Shown: positions 1-9,018 of the stretch, in pieces
How positions within the stretch are numbered: position 1 is the first letter of the stretch
Layout: every line of letters starts with the position of its first letter
Assembly: GCF_030317115.1 (NCBI RefSeq)
Contig: NZ_JASZYF010000003.1
Coordinates: 349,878 to 413,877 of the forward strand
Origin: Variovorax gracilis
Lineage (GTDB): Bacteria > Pseudomonadota > Gammaproteobacteria > Burkholderiales > Burkholderiaceae_C
Length of the DNA: 64,000 nt
Direction of reading: 5' to 3'
Made by a program: the position numbers and the translations under genes
Notes under the pieces: model-generated
What the model saw: only the letters and a program-made list of their open reading frames with translations
Told to the model about the DNA's origin: nothing
Databases searched by the model: none

Positions 1-7
1 GAGCACC

Positions 8-613
8 GTGGCCGAGACTGCGACCGACTACCCGGAAGTGCCTGTCGTCGCGTACATGCCCAACCTCTCATGGTGGGAAGACAGCCAGATCGAGGCCTAC
101 CACGACGCGTTTCGCGAGCTGGTGCTGCCCCAGACCACCGTGCTGGTCGGCAACCACAGCACGCTGTGGCGCTGGCTGCTGCCCGACTGGAGCGGCGAGC
201 GCCCTCCCACCGCACGCGACATCGCGAAGGCCGCGGGCGAGTTCGGCGTGCCCTACACGCTGGTCACCGGACTGGTGCTGCCCGACCAGTTCATCGACAA
301 CGTGCTGGCATCGCCGCAGTCGGTGTTGGCGAGCGAGAAGTACGAACGGCTCGACGCGGTGTTCGCGGGCGCCGGCGACACGCTGTCCGCCGCACTGGCC
401 GCCCTGCTCGCGAGCGGCACCGATCTTGCCGCCGCGACCAGCGAGGCGCTGAGCTATATGGACCGCTGCCTCGACGCGGGCTTTCGCCCGGGCATGGGCC
501 ACGTGCTGCCCGACCGCCTGTTCTGGGCGCAGCCGGATGACGACGAGGACGAGGACAATGGAGACGCTTCTCCGACCGACTTCGCCTTGCCGCCGCACGA
601 CACCAGGCACTAG
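8..613 (+). CDS. thiD: Hydroxymethylpyrimidine/phosphomethylpyrimidine kinase, C-terminal part (5' end outside window)
   Basis: This is the C-terminal about 200 residues of a ribokinase-fold kinase, most like the ThiD enzymes that phosphorylate the thiamine pyrimidine precursor HMP and HMP-P in the cytoplasm. The diagnostic piece is GAGDTLSAALAALLASG near residues 120-136 of the visible part: the GAGD anion-hole motif with the catalytic Asp, followed by the ATP-site helix. The GTG at position 8 is only the first start codon visible; the frame is open to the window edge and the family is about 280-300 residues, so the true start lies upstream. The acidic DDDEDED tail is unremarkable. A pyridoxal kinase of the same fold is the main alternative. 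hemL follows after a repeat-filled gap. Confidence 0.68.
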   Translation: MAETATDYPEVPVVAYMPNLSWWEDSQIEAYHDAFRELVLPQTTVLVGNHSTLWRWLLPDWSGERPPTARDIAKAAGEFGVPYTLVTGLVLPDQFIDNVLASPQSVLASEKYERLDAVFAGAGDTLSAALAALLASGTDLAAATSEALSYMDRCLDAGFRPGMGHVLPDRLFWAQPDDDEDEDNGDASPTDFALPPHDTRH

Positions 614-712
614 GCTCGCCCCCAGGCTGCGCGCACTGCGTGTCGCTTCGCCTACCCCCTACGGGGGGAAGGCCGGCCGCTACGGGCGGCCGGGCGCGGC
701 GGCCCTCCCCAA
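614..712 (+). repeat. Dispersed GC-rich intergenic repeat, copy A
   Basis: The whole gap between the kinase and hemL is filled by one copy of a repeat found at least six times in the window. It has the common order: CTCGCCCCCAGGCT, then a GCGCACT-CGTGT block, GC-rich CGCCT, and a C-run/G-run hairpin (CTACCCCCTACGGGGGG). A second GC-rich inverted segment (GGCCGGCCGC...GCGGCCGGGC) follows. No reading frame is conserved between copies, so it is a non-coding element, possibly acting at the RNA 3' end. Confidence 0.75.
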
Positions 713-736
713 CTGAATACCGACACCCTCGACGCA

Positions 737-2026
737 ATGACCATCCCTATCGACCCGAACGACATTCTTTTCGAACGCGCACGCGCTGTGATCCCCGGGG
801 GCGTCAACTCGCCCGTTCGCGCCTTCAAGGCCGTGGGAGGGACACCGCGCTTCGTGAAGCGGGCGCAAGGTGCCTATTTCTGGGACGCGGCGGACAAGCG
901 ATACATCGACTACATCGGCTCGTGGGGGCCGATGATTCTTGGCCATGGGCATCCTGCCGTCGTGGAGGCGGTGCAGCGTGCGGTCACCGAGGGCTTTTCG
1001 TTCGGCGCGCCGACTGAGCGCGAGATCGAACTTGCCGAGGCCATCCTCGCGCTGGTCCCGTCGATGGAGATGGTGCGGCTCGTGAGTTCCGGAACCGAAG
1101 CGGCGATGAGCGCACTGCGCCTCGCGCGCGGCGCGACCGGACGCAAGTACATCATCAAGTTCGAAGGCTGCTACCACGGGCATGCAGACGCGCTGCTGGT
1201 CAAGGCCGGCTCGGGGCTCGCGACCTTCGGCAATCCGACGTCGGCCGGCGTGCCGCCGGAAGTCGTGCAGCACACGCTGGTGCTCGAATACAACAACCTG
1301 GCGCAGCTCGAGGAAGCGTTCGCGCTGCATGGACACGAAATCGCCTGCCTGATGATCGAGGCGATCGCGGGCAACATGAACTTCGTGCGCGCGAGCGCCG
1401 CTTTCGCCAAGCGCTGCCGGGAACTTTGCACGCAGCACGGCGCGCTGCTGGTTTTCGACGAGGTCATGACCGGGTTCCGCGTCGGCCTGCGCGGCGCGCA
1501 GGGGGTGCTGGGCATCACGCCGGACCTCACGGTGCTGGGCAAGGTGATCGGTGGCGGCATGCCGCTTGCAGCCTTCGGCGGACCGCGCGCGATCATGGAG
1601 CAGCTCGCGCCGCAAGGGCCGGTGTACCAGGCCGGCACGCTGTCGGGCAATCCGGTGGCGACCGCCTGCGGCCTCGCGACCTTGAAGGAGATCGCGAAGC
1701 CCGGCTTCTTCGAGGCGCTTTCGACGAAGACACGCTCACTCGCCGAGGGATTGAAGGCCGCGGCGGCCGCAGAAGGCGTTCCCTTCAGCTCCGACAGCGA
1801 AGGCGGCATGTTCGGCTTCTTCCTGCTCGACGCGCTGCCGCAGAACTACACAGCGGTGATGAAGAGCGACGGCGCGAAGTTCAACAGCCTGTTCCACGGC
1901 CTGCTGGACCGCGGGGTCTACATCGCGCCAGCGCTGTATGAAGCGGGCTTCGTGAGCGCAGCCCACAGCGAGGAAGACATCGCAGCGACGATCGAAGCGG
2001 CCCGCCAGATCTTCAAGACGCTCTAG
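737..2026 (+). CDS. hemL: Glutamate-1-semialdehyde 2,1-aminomutase
   Basis: HemL converts glutamate-1-semialdehyde to 5-aminolevulinate, the last step of the C5 route to haem, using PLP in the cytoplasm. The protein is 429 residues, the normal family length. It starts in the expected way ([18 protein letters not shown]), has [15 protein letters not shown] near residues 117-131, the [12 protein letters not shown]-binding Asp region near 240, and [16 protein letters not shown], which places the Schiff-base lysine at about Lys269. The next gene starts 5 bases after its stop, so the two are probably co-transcribed. Confidence 0.97.
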   Translation: MTIPIDPNDILFERARAVIPGGVNSPVRAFKAVGGTPRFVKRAQGAYFWDAADKRYIDYIGSWGPMILGHGHPAVVEAVQRAVTEGFSFGAPTEREIELAEAILALVPSMEMVRLVSSGTEAAMSALRLARGATGRKYIIKFEGCYHGHADALLVKAGSGLATFGNPTSAGVPPEVVQHTLVLEYNNLAQLEEAFALHGHEIACLMIEAIAGNMNFVRASAAFAKRCRELCTQHGALLVFDEVMTGFRVGLRGAQGVLGITPDLTVLGKVIGGGMPLAAFGGPRAIMEQLAPQGPVYQAGTLSGNPVATACGLATLKEIAKPGFFEALSTKTRSLAEGLKAAAAAEGVPFSSDSEGGMFGFFLLDALPQNYTAVMKSDGAKFNSLFHGLLDRGVYIAPALYEAGFVSAAHSEEDIAATIEAARQIFKTL

Positions 2027-2031
2027 CCGCC

Positions 2032-2502
2032 ATGAAGCTGCCATCGCTCCTGGCAGGCGCGAGCCTGCTCCTGCCCGCCTTGGCCTCGGCACAGGTCGAT
2101 ATCAGCCAGGTCTGGATCAACCCGGGCTTCTATTCGCTGCACTTCGATCGCAACAAGGGGCTGGAAGACTTCAATCCCGGCATCGGCATCGAGTGGCCGA
2201 TCGACAAGACTTTCTCGCTCACGGCCGGCGCGTTCCGCAACAGCGACCGCGACCGCTCGCACTACATCGGCCTCTACGTGATGCCCTTCGAGTTCCACGG
2301 CGTGAAGCTCGGCGCCGTCGTGGGCGGCTTCGACGGCTACCAGATGAGCAACAACGGAGGCTGGTTCCCGGCCCTGATCCCGACTGCGGCGATCGAAGGA
2401 AGGAACTGGGGACTGAACATCGCGATCATCCCCAGCATCAAGAATCGCCTCTACGGCGCCATCAGCTTCCAGCTGAAATACCGCTTCTCCGACGGCCAAT
2501 AG
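2032..2502 (+). CDS. Exported hypothetical protein, likely small outer-membrane beta-barrel
   Basis: 156 residues with a clear signal peptide (MKLPSLLAGASLLLPALASAQ, cleavage after ASA-Q). The mature part alternates hydrophobic and polar residues, is rich in aromatic residues and glycine (GIGIEWPIDKTFSLTAGAF, GAISFQLKYRF), and looks like 6-8 amphipathic beta strands, as in small outer-membrane barrels of the PagP/PagL size class. I cannot assign an enzyme activity and see no convincing catalytic set. It begins 5 bases after hemL, which suggests co-transcription rather than functional linkage. Confidence 0.7.
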   Translation: MKLPSLLAGASLLLPALASAQVDISQVWINPGFYSLHFDRNKGLEDFNPGIGIEWPIDKTFSLTAGAFRNSDRDRSHYIGLYVMPFEFHGVKLGAVVGGFDGYQMSNNGGWFPALIPTAAIEGRNWGLNIAIIPSIKNRLYGAISFQLKYRFSDGQ

Positions 2503-2518
2503 CCAATAGCCAATAGCC
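2495..2518 (+). repeat. Three tandem copies of an 8-bp unit over a stop codon
   Basis: The unit GCCAATAG is repeated three times without interruption. The first copy supplies the TAG stop codon of the preceding small exported protein. Confidence 0.85.
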
Positions 2519-2538
2519 CGCCCTATTCCAGAAACACC

Positions 2539-2624
2539 GCGGACCGGCTCCGCCGGTCCGCCGGTGTTGCCCCCGGCAGGGGGTAGGCGGCCACACGAAG
2601 TGGGCAAGCCTGGGGGCGAGCAAC
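2539..2624 (-). repeat. Dispersed GC-rich intergenic repeat, copy B
   Basis: Read on the minus strand this has the same order as copy A: CTCGCCCCCAGGCT, TGCCCACTTCGTGT, GGCCGCC, and a C-run/G-run hairpin (TACCCCCTGCCGGGGG). It ends in a second strong hairpin (GCGGACCGG with CCGGTCCGC). It lies immediately downstream of purH, in the same orientation as that gene, so it would form the 3' end of the purH transcript. No T-run follows the hairpins. Confidence 0.78.
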
Positions 2625-2626
2625 AA

Positions 2627-4198
2627 TCAATGCCTGAAGTGACGGACGCCTGACAGGACCATCACTACACCGCGTTCGTCGGCGGCGTCGATCACTTCCT
2701 GGTCGCGCATCGAGCCACCCGGCTGGATCACCGACGTGGCGCCGGCATCGACCACCACGTCCAGCCCGTCGCGGAACGGGAAGAACGCGTCGCTCGCGAC
2801 TGCGGTGCCCGACAGCGACAAGCCTGCGTGCTGCGCCTTGATGCTCGCGATGCGAGCCGAATCGAGCCGGCTCATCTGGCCGGCCCCGACACCCATCGTC
2901 ATGCCGTCCGCACAGAACACGATCGCGTTGCTCTTGACGAACTTCGCGACCTTCCATGCGAACAGAAGATCCTGCAATTGCTGCGGCGTCGGCTGCTTCT
3001 TGCTGACGATCTTGAGCTCGTCGATCGACAGCTCGCGGTTGTCGGCCGTCTGCATGAGCAGGCCCGATCCGATGCGCTTGACGTCCACCGCATTGCGGCC
3101 GTTGTCCCAATCGGTCCTGCCGCCGGGCGGCAGAGCGATCTGCAGGATGCGCACGTTGACCTTGCTCTTGAACACTTCGAGCGCTTCGGGCGCGTAACCG
3201 GGCGCCATCAGCACTTCGACGAACTGCTTGCTCACCGCTTCAGCCGCCGCGCGGTCCAGCGGACGGTTGAAGGCGATGATGCCGCCGAAGGCCGAGGTGG
3301 GATCGGTCTTGAAAGCCTTGCTGTAGGCCTCCAAGGCGTCCTTGCCGGTCGCGACGCCACAGGGGTTGGCATGCTTCACTATCACGCAGGCGGCCGTGTC
3401 GAAGCTCTTCACGCATTCCCAGGCCGCGTCCGCATCGGCGATGTTGTTGTAGCTGAGTTCCTTGCCCTGGAGCTGCGTCGCCGTCACCAGAGAACCGGGC
3501 GCCGGGTACAGGTCGCGATAGAACGCGGCCTGCTGGTGCGGGTTCTCGCCGTAGCGCAGGTCCTGCAGCTTGACGAAGCGGCCGTTGCTCTGCGCCGGGA
3601 ACAGCGCGTGCGCACCGTCTTCCTGGATGCGGGAGAGGTAATCGCTGATCGCGCCGTCGTACTGGCTGATGCGGTTGAACGCGGCGACCGAGAAGGCGAA
3701 CTTGGTCTTGTCGCTGAGCTTGCCCTCGGCCTTCAGTTCGGCGAGTGCCTGCGGGTACTGTGCGGCGTCGGTCAACACGCCGACGTCCTTCCAGTTTTTC
3801 GCTGCGCTGCGCACCATGGCGGGGCCGCCGATGTCGATGTTCTCGATGGCGTCTTCCAGCGTGCAGCCAGGCTTGGCGACCGTGGCTTCGAAGGGATAGA
3901 GATTCACCACCAGCAGGTCGATGGTGTCGATGCCGTGCTCCTTCAACGCGGCCATGTGGGCCGGCAGGTCACGGCGCGCCAGGAGGCCGCCATGCACCTT
4001 GGGATGCAGCGTCTTGACGCGGCCGTCGAGCATCTCGGGGAAGCCGGTGAGTTCGGCGACTTCGGTCACCGGCAGGCCGGCGTCGGCCAGCAGCTTGGCG
4101 GTGCCGCCGGTGGAGAGCAGCTTGATGCCCAGCGCATGCAGTGCCTGCGCGAATTCGAGGATGCCGGTCTTGTCGGAAACGGAGATCAGTGCGTTCAT
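2627..4198 (-). CDS. purH: Bifunctional AICAR formyltransferase / IMP cyclohydrolase
   Basis: PurH carries out the last two steps of IMP synthesis: transfer of a formyl group from 10-formyl-THF to AICAR, then ring closure. The 523-residue length is typical. The N-terminal MGS-like cyclohydrolase domain (about residues 1-150) begins [20 protein letters not shown] and contains [11 protein letters not shown]. The C-terminal transformylase domain contains the catalytic Lys-His pair in VKHANPCG and the conserved [10 protein letters not shown] region. It lies downstream of dusB and fis on the same strand with a 6-base gap after fis, and was probably attached to that operon in this lineage. Confidence 0.97.
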   Translation of the reverse strand: MNALISVSDKTGILEFAQALHALGIKLLSTGGTAKLLADAGLPVTEVAELTGFPEMLDGRVKTLHPKVHGGLLARRDLPAHMAALKEHGIDTIDLLVVNLYPFEATVAKPGCTLEDAIENIDIGGPAMVRSAAKNWKDVGVLTDAAQYPQALAELKAEGKLSDKTKFAFSVAAFNRISQYDGAISDYLSRIQEDGAHALFPAQSNGRFVKLQDLRYGENPHQQAAFYRDLYPAPGSLVTATQLQGKELSYNNIADADAAWECVKSFDTAACVIVKHANPCGVATGKDALEAYSKAFKTDPTSAFGGIIAFNRPLDRAAAEAVSKQFVEVLMAPGYAPEALEVFKSKVNVRILQIALPPGGRTDWDNGRNAVDVKRIGSGLLMQTADNRELSIDELKIVSKKQPTPQQLQDLLFAWKVAKFVKSNAIVFCADGMTMGVGAGQMSRLDSARIASIKAQHAGLSLSGTAVASDAFFPFRDGLDVVVDAGATSVIQPGGSMRDQEVIDAADERGVVMVLSGVRHFRH

Positions 4199-4204
4199 CA
4201 GGGG

Positions 4205-4441
4205 TTACTTCAGCAGTTTGTGTTCGACCAGCTTCTTGCGCAGCGTGTTGCGGTTCAGGCCGAGCCATTGCGCGGCCTTGGATTGATTGCCCTCGGCGCG
4301 CGTCATCACGACGTCGAGCAGCGGTTTCTCGACGACGCGCACGAGCATGTCGTACATGCCGTCGGGCTCGGTCCCGCGGAGGTCGCGGAAATAACTGTCC
4401 AGGCTGCTGCGTACGCAGTCTTCGATGTGTTTCTTGCTCAT
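4205..4441 (-). CDS. fis: Fis-family nucleoid-associated DNA-binding protein
   Basis: 78 residues starting at MSKKHIEDCVRSSLDSYF. Fis is a small homodimeric DNA-bending protein that organises the nucleoid and activates stable RNA promoters. The C-terminal helix-turn-helix is clear (GNQSKAAQWLGLNRNTLRKKL, residues about 51-71), matching the Fis and NtrC-type C-terminal domain. An upstream in-frame extension exists, but the ATG at 4441 matches the family N-terminus. It lies 34 bases after dusB, the same arrangement as the dusB-fis operon of enterobacteria, and is followed 6 bases later by purH. Confidence 0.94.
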   Translation of the reverse strand: MSKKHIEDCVRSSLDSYFRDLRGTEPDGMYDMLVRVVEKPLLDVVMTRAEGNQSKAAQWLGLNRNTLRKKLVEHKLLK

Positions 4442-4475
4442 GGCCTTCTCTTCTTCTCCTCTTGTTCTGCTCTCT

Positions 4476-5531
4476 CTACGCCATCGCGTCGGCGGCCTGT
4501 TCGTCTGACGGTTCGACCGCATCCGAAGCATTCGGAATGCGGTCCATTCGCGTCGCCAGCGTGTCGAAGAACCCGGCCACTGCGCGCAATTGCTCGTCGC
4601 AGTCCTCGATGGCGTTCATGGCGCCACGGAACGCTTCGCCGCCGGGCAATGCGCGCACGTACCAGCCGATGTGCTTGCGCGCCGTGCGCACGCCGCTGTA
4701 GTCGCCGTAAAGGGCGTAGTGCTCTCGCAGATGGTCGAGCATCAGGCGCCGCACCTCGACCACCAGGGGCGGGGCCAGATGCGTGCCTGTGGCGAGAAAG
4801 TGCGCGATTTCGCGAAAGATCCATGGCCTCCCTTGCGCGGCGCGGCCCACCATGACCGCGTCGGCGCCAGTGAGCGCCAACACATCGCGCGCTTTCTCGG
4901 GTGAGGTGATGTCGCCGTTGGCGACCACCGGGATTCGCACCGCAGCCTTCACGGCGGCGATGGTGTCGTATTCGGCAAAGCCCTTGTAGCCCTGCTCGCG
5001 CGTGCGTCCGTGGACGGTGAGCATCTGCACGCCGGCCTGCTCGAAGCGCCGCGCGAGAGTGACGGCGTTGCGATGGTCCTCGCTCCAGCCGGTGCGCATC
5101 TTGAGCGTCACCGGAACGTCGTGCGGCGCCGCCGCCTTGACCACCGCCTCCACGATCTCGAGCGCCAGCGGCTCGTCGCGCATCAGCGCCGATCCCGCCC
5201 ACTTGTTGCAAACCTTCTTGGCCGGGCAACCCATGTTGATGTCGATGATCTGCGCGCCGCGCTCGATGTTGTATTGCGCGGCCTCGGACATCATGTCCGC
5301 GTCGGTCCCGGCGATCTGCACCGAAATGGGGCCGGGCTCGCCATCGTGATTGGCGCGGCGCGACGTCTTGAGCGTGCCCCACAGTTCCTTGCGCGACGTG
5401 ACCATCTCGCTGACCGCATAGCCCGCGCCGAGTTCACGGCAGAGCATGCGGAAAGGCCGGTCCGTGACGCCAGCCATGGGCGCGACGAACAGGCGGTTTT
5501 CCAGCGCTATGTTGCCGATTTGCAGGGTCAT
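4476..5531 (-). CDS. dusB: tRNA-dihydrouridine synthase B
   Basis: DusB reduces specific uridines in the D-loop of tRNA using FMN and NADPH. The 351-residue protein starts MTLQIGNIALENRLFVAPMAGVTDRPFR, the standard Dus N-terminus with FMN-binding residues. The catalytic cysteine is in DINMGCPAKKVCNK at about Cys102, and the phosphate-binding VMVGRAAQGRPW motif follows in the barrel. I place the start at the ATG at 5531 because the 40 extra residues upstream resemble no Dus protein. It heads the dusB-fis-purH run. Confidence 0.95.
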   Translation of the reverse strand: MTLQIGNIALENRLFVAPMAGVTDRPFRMLCRELGAGYAVSEMVTSRKELWGTLKTSRRANHDGEPGPISVQIAGTDADMMSEAAQYNIERGAQIIDINMGCPAKKVCNKWAGSALMRDEPLALEIVEAVVKAAAPHDVPVTLKMRTGWSEDHRNAVTLARRFEQAGVQMLTVHGRTREQGYKGFAEYDTIAAVKAAVRIPVVANGDITSPEKARDVLALTGADAVMVGRAAQGRPWIFREIAHFLATGTHLAPPLVVEVRRLMLDHLREHYALYGDYSGVRTARKHIGWYVRALPGGEAFRGAMNAIEDCDEQLRAVAGFFDTLATRMDRIPNASDAVEPSDEQAADAMA

Positions 5532-5688
5532 GGAGAGAAAGGGGGCGAGCGCTGGGCTGCTGAAAAATGAGGCACGATTGTACCGGCGCCGCGATGTGTC
5601 GGCTGCAACGATTTGCACCCGGCCCACACGCGATAGGCAGGTTCGCGACACCTGAAGCCCGTACTTGCACCTACACGCCAGGGGGCGG

Positions 5689-6186
5689 ATGCCTTTCTAT
5701 ACTCCAGCGCACATGCAAGCTTGGCTCGACTCACTTCTCGCGCTTCTCGCGCTGCCGCAATACGGGCTGAGCACGCTATTCATCGCCGCCTTCGTGTCCG
5801 CGACCTTGCTTCCTGTCGGGTCCGAGCCCGTGCTGTTCGGGCTGCTCAAGCTCAACCCCGAGATGTTCTGGCCCGCCGTGTTCGTGGCTACAGCCGGCAA
5901 CACCTTGGGCGGTGCGGTCGACTGGTGGATGGGCTACGGCGCCCACAAGGTGGCCGACAAGTATTCGCATTCCAAGCACCATCTGCGCGTGCTGACCTGG
6001 CTCGAACGTCTCGGGCCCAAGGCCTGCCTGCTGGCCTGGCTGCCCGTCGTCGGCGATCCGCTCTGTGCAGTGGCCGGCTGGCTGCAACTGCCGTTCTGGC
6101 GCTGCTTGTTCTACATGGCCATCGGGAAGTTCGCGCGCTACGTGACGATGACGGTCGCGCTCTTATATATATGGCCTAACAGCTAG
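5689..6186 (+). CDS. YqaA/DedA-like small membrane protein
   Basis: About 165 residues of an inner-membrane protein of the YqaA family, a short relative of DedA/SNARE-associated proteins implicated in membrane homeostasis; the exact activity is unknown. Family features are FVSATLLPVGSEPVLFGLL, GNTLGGAVDWWMGYGA and LAWLPVVGDPLCAVAGWL, with four to five hydrophobic segments. Two starts are possible: the ATG at 5689, preceded by a G-rich AGGGGG about 3 bases away, or the ATG at 5713 (MQAWLDSLL), which fits the core family but has no Shine-Dalgarno. It is divergent from dusB. Confidence 0.85.
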   Translation: MPFYTPAHMQAWLDSLLALLALPQYGLSTLFIAAFVSATLLPVGSEPVLFGLLKLNPEMFWPAVFVATAGNTLGGAVDWWMGYGAHKVADKYSHSKHHLRVLTWLERLGPKACLLAWLPVVGDPLCAVAGWLQLPFWRCLFYMAIGKFARYVTMTVALLYIWPNS

Positions 6187-6192
6187 GCCGGA

Positions 6193-6867
6193 TCACTTCA
6201 ACAGCCCGTAGGGACCACCGCGCTCCAGCGCACGCCGGTAGGCCGGACGCGCATGGATACGCTCGAGGTACGCCATCAGTCTCGGCCGCGAGGCGTCGAG
6301 CCCGCCGCGCACCGCGGCGGCCTCCACCGGAAAGCTCATCTGGATGTCGGCGCCGGTGAACGCGTCGCCCGCAAACCATTCGCTCTTGCCAAGTTCACCT
6401 TCCATGAAGTCGAGATGGCTCGTGATGTTCGGCGTGACGAATCCCGCCTTGGCCTTGGCCGCGATGGACCGGGCGATCGGCTTGGCGAAGAAAGGCATCT
6501 TCGACTTCTCGATCCGGTCGAACATCAGCTTCAGCAGCAGCGGCGGCATGGCCGATCCTTCTGCATAGTGAAGCCAGTAGCGATAGCGCAAGGCTTCAGG
6601 CGATCCTGGCGCAGGTGCAAGACGGCCATTGCCGTAGCGCTCGATCACCGTCTCCAGGATCGCGCCCGACTCGGCGAGGGTGAGCCCGTCGTCGGTCGTC
6701 ACCACCGGCGACTTGCCCAACGGATGCACCGCACGAAGCGAAGTCGGCGCCAGCATCGTCTTCGGATCGCGCTGGTAATGCACGATCTCGTAAGGCATCT
6801 CGAGTTCTTCGAGCAGCCAGAGCACGCGTTGCGAGCGGGAGTTGTTCAGATGGTGGACGGTGATCAT
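6193..6867 (-). CDS. Glutathione S-transferase family protein
   Basis: 224 residues with the GST layout: an N-terminal thioredoxin-like domain beginning MITVHHLNNSRSQRVLWLLEEL, with the Ser/Arg pair that normally contacts glutathione, then HPLGKSPVVTTDDGLTLAESGAI (the cis-Pro and the E-S glutathione gamma-Glu contact), and an all-helical C-terminal domain. It probably conjugates or reduces small electrophiles in the cytoplasm; the substrate cannot be read from the sequence. It lies 22 bases downstream of ychF on the same strand and may be transcribed with it. Confidence 0.92.
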   Translation of the reverse strand: MITVHHLNNSRSQRVLWLLEELEMPYEIVHYQRDPKTMLAPTSLRAVHPLGKSPVVTTDDGLTLAESGAILETVIERYGNGRLAPAPGSPEALRYRYWLHYAEGSAMPPLLLKLMFDRIEKSKMPFFAKPIARSIAAKAKAGFVTPNITSHLDFMEGELGKSEWFAGDAFTGADIQMSFPVEAAAVRGGLDASRPRLMAYLERIHARPAYRRALERGGPYGLLK

Positions 6868-6889
6868 TGATGCCTGTGCGATCGGGGGC

Positions 6890-7981
6890 TCAGGAGCTGA
6901 ACAGGAAGTTCATCACGTCGCCATCCTTGACGACGTATTCCTTGCCTTCCGCCCGCATCTTGCCGGCATCCTTCGCGCCCTGCTCGCCCTTGTACGCAAT
7001 GAAGTCGTTGAAGGCGATGGTCTGGGCGCGGATGTAGCCCTTCTCGAAATCGGTGTGGATCACGCCGGCCGCCTGCGGGCCGGTGTCGCCGATGTGGATG
7101 GTCCAGGCGCGCACTTCCTTGACGCCGGCGGTGAAGTACGTCTGCAGGCCCAGCAGCGTGTAGGCCGCGCGGATCAGCCGATTCAGGCCCGGCTCTTCCT
7201 GGCCGATCTCGGCCAGGAACATCTTCCGGTCTTCATCGTCCATGTCGGCCAGTTCGGCCTCGATCTTGGCGCAGATGGCGACCACGGGCGCGTTCTGCGC
7301 CGAGGCGTATTCGCGCAGGCGATCGAGGAAGGGATTGTTTTCGAACCCGTCTTCCGCGACGTTGCCGACGAACATGGCCGGCTTGGCGGTGATCAGCGAG
7401 AACTGCTTGACCAGCGGCTTGTCTTCCTTGCTGAACTCGATGGCGCGCACCGGCTTGTTCTCGTTCAACGCGGCCTGGCATTTCTCGAGCAGAGCGACCA
7501 GCTTGATCGCTTCCTTGTCGCCGGAACGCGCCGTCTTGGTGTGGCGATGCAAAGCCTTCTCGACCGTCGAGAGGTCGGCCAGGCACAGTTCGGTCTGGAT
7601 CACTTCGATGTCGGAGATCGGATCGACCTTGCCGGCCACGTGGATGACGTTGTCGTCCTCGAAGCAGCGCACCACGTTCACGATCGCGTCCGTCTCCCGG
7701 ATGTGCGCGAGGAATTGGTTGCCCAATCCTTCACCCTGGCTGGCCCCGGCCACCAGGCCGGCAATGTCGACGAACTCGACGATGGCCGGCACCACGCGCT
7801 CCGGCTTCACGATCTCGGCCAGCTCCGCCAGGCGCGGGTCGGGCACCTCGACCACGCCGACATTCGGCTCGATCGTGCAGAAGGGATAGTTCTCGGCCGC
7901 GATGCCTGCCTTGGTCAACGCGTTGAAGAGGGTGGACTTGCCGACGTTGGGCAGGCCGACGATGCCGCACTGGAGGCTCAT
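6890..7981 (-). CDS. ychF: Redox-responsive P-loop ATPase YchF
   Basis: YchF is an Obg-family P-loop protein that prefers ATP to GTP and associates with ribosomes, with a role in oxidative-stress response and translation control. The 363-residue length is exact for the family. The P-loop [14 protein letters not shown] sits at about residues 9-22, followed by the switch regions ([10 protein letters not shown]), [17 protein letters not shown], a coiled-coil middle and a C-terminal TGS domain ending in [12 protein letters not shown]. In many proteobacteria it follows pth; here it is followed by a GST. Confidence 0.97.
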   Translation of the reverse strand: MSLQCGIVGLPNVGKSTLFNALTKAGIAAENYPFCTIEPNVGVVEVPDPRLAELAEIVKPERVVPAIVEFVDIAGLVAGASQGEGLGNQFLAHIRETDAIVNVVRCFEDDNVIHVAGKVDPISDIEVIQTELCLADLSTVEKALHRHTKTARSGDKEAIKLVALLEKCQAALNENKPVRAIEFSKEDKPLVKQFSLITAKPAMFVGNVAEDGFENNPFLDRLREYASAQNAPVVAICAKIEAELADMDDEDRKMFLAEIGQEEPGLNRLIRAAYTLLGLQTYFTAGVKEVRAWTIHIGDTGPQAAGVIHTDFEKGYIRAQTIAFNDFIAYKGEQGAKDAGKMRAEGKEYVVKDGDVMNFLFSS

Positions 7982-8062
7982 GGCGGGTGCTTTCAGAAAT
8001 CTTGGGGGAACCGGTCATTTTAGGCGCCCGGCCTTTCGCGCCCTGATCCGGGGGCTACTGCC

Positions 8063-8944
8063 TCATTCGAAGCGCAGGTTGGCACCGACCGGCTGCCCCA
8101 CCCTGAGCGCATGCTCGACGCCCTCCAGCACGATCGCGTTCATGCCGAAGGTGATGGCGCCGTTGACGCGCGGATCGGAGCGATAGGTGCGCAACATGTC
8201 GCCGACTTCGGGGCTACTCGTGCCGGTCGCGGGATCGATGTCGGGAATCGGGCAGCGCGCGCAGGGCTTGACCGGCCGCAGGCTGACCTCGCCCTCGGCG
8301 GTCGTGATGTGCAGCGTGTCGACACGGTCCTCGTCGTGCGCCTCGATGCCGGCGAGCACCACGTTGGGCCTGAAGCGCTCGATGCCGACGGCCTCATGGC
8401 CGGCCGCCACCAGCCTGGCGTTGAGTTCGGCCAGCGAGCCCTCGCTGGCCACCAGCAGCGGGAACCCGTCGGCAAACTGGTTCGGCGCTTCGATGCCGTC
8501 GGTCCACTTCAGGCTCGACAGGCGTTGCTGTTCGGGGTCGAAGCGCACCAGCCGGAGCTGGCACGGCTTCCCGGGCTCCGAGAGGAAGTCGCTGAACCAT
8601 TGCGCCGCGATGTTGCCCATGTCGTAGGCGGCCACCTCGTCTTTCCAGACGCGCACGCGCACGGGCTCCTCGACGCGATCGAAGGCGATGTGCAGCGCCA
8701 GCATGCCCGGCGCGCGAAGAATCATCTCGGAATGCTTGAGTTGCGGCCGAATCAGCGCCATGCGGGGCAGTTCGCGCTGGGAGACGAATTCGCCCGCGCT
8801 GTCGACCACCATCCAGGCGCGGTCGAATTCCAGACCGGTTTCGATGAGGAGCGTCTCGTTCACCTCGACGCCGGCGCATGATTTGATCGGGTAGACGAAC
8901 AGGCGCGCGATCGTCGCCTGGAGGTCGAAATCGGGAGCATTCAC
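8063..8944 (-). CDS. MOSC-domain protein (YcbX/mARC-like)
   Basis: 293 residues with an N-terminal MOSC_N beta barrel (IARLFVYPIKSCAGVEVNE) and a C-terminal MOSC domain carrying VKPCARCPIPDIDPATG, whose conserved Cys binds the molybdenum cofactor in YcbX and mitochondrial mARC proteins. The likely role is Moco-dependent reduction of N-hydroxylated compounds. The start is the GTG at 8944, chosen because AAGGAACC lies about 8 bases upstream and because the next start upstream would run into the divergent gene at 9019. I see no C-terminal ferredoxin domain, so the electron donor would be a separate protein. Confidence 0.88.
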   Translation of the reverse strand: MNAPDFDLQATIARLFVYPIKSCAGVEVNETLLIETGLEFDRAWMVVDSAGEFVSQRELPRMALIRPQLKHSEMILRAPGMLALHIAFDRVEEPVRVRVWKDEVAAYDMGNIAAQWFSDFLSEPGKPCQLRLVRFDPEQQRLSSLKWTDGIEAPNQFADGFPLLVASEGSLAELNARLVAAGHEAVGIERFRPNVVLAGIEAHDEDRVDTLHITTAEGEVSLRPVKPCARCPIPDIDPATGTSSPEVGDMLRTYRSDPRVNGAITFGMNAIVLEGVEHALRVGQPVGANLRFE

Positions 8945-9018
8945 GGATCGGTTCCTTTTCAAGAACCGCGATTGTCCAGCACACCGCGGGCGGCGAAGGC
9001 TCCTCCTACAATGCCGCG

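Noticed and set aside
2539..2562. GC-rich hairpin after purH as a rho-independent terminator
   Set aside because: Strong stem but no T-run follows; it belongs to repeat copy B.
2828..4855. Long plus-strand reading frame opposite purH and fis
   Set aside because: It is a GC-driven shadow of purH; the translation is rich in His, Arg, Glu and Gln, typical of an antisense frame, and resembles no family.
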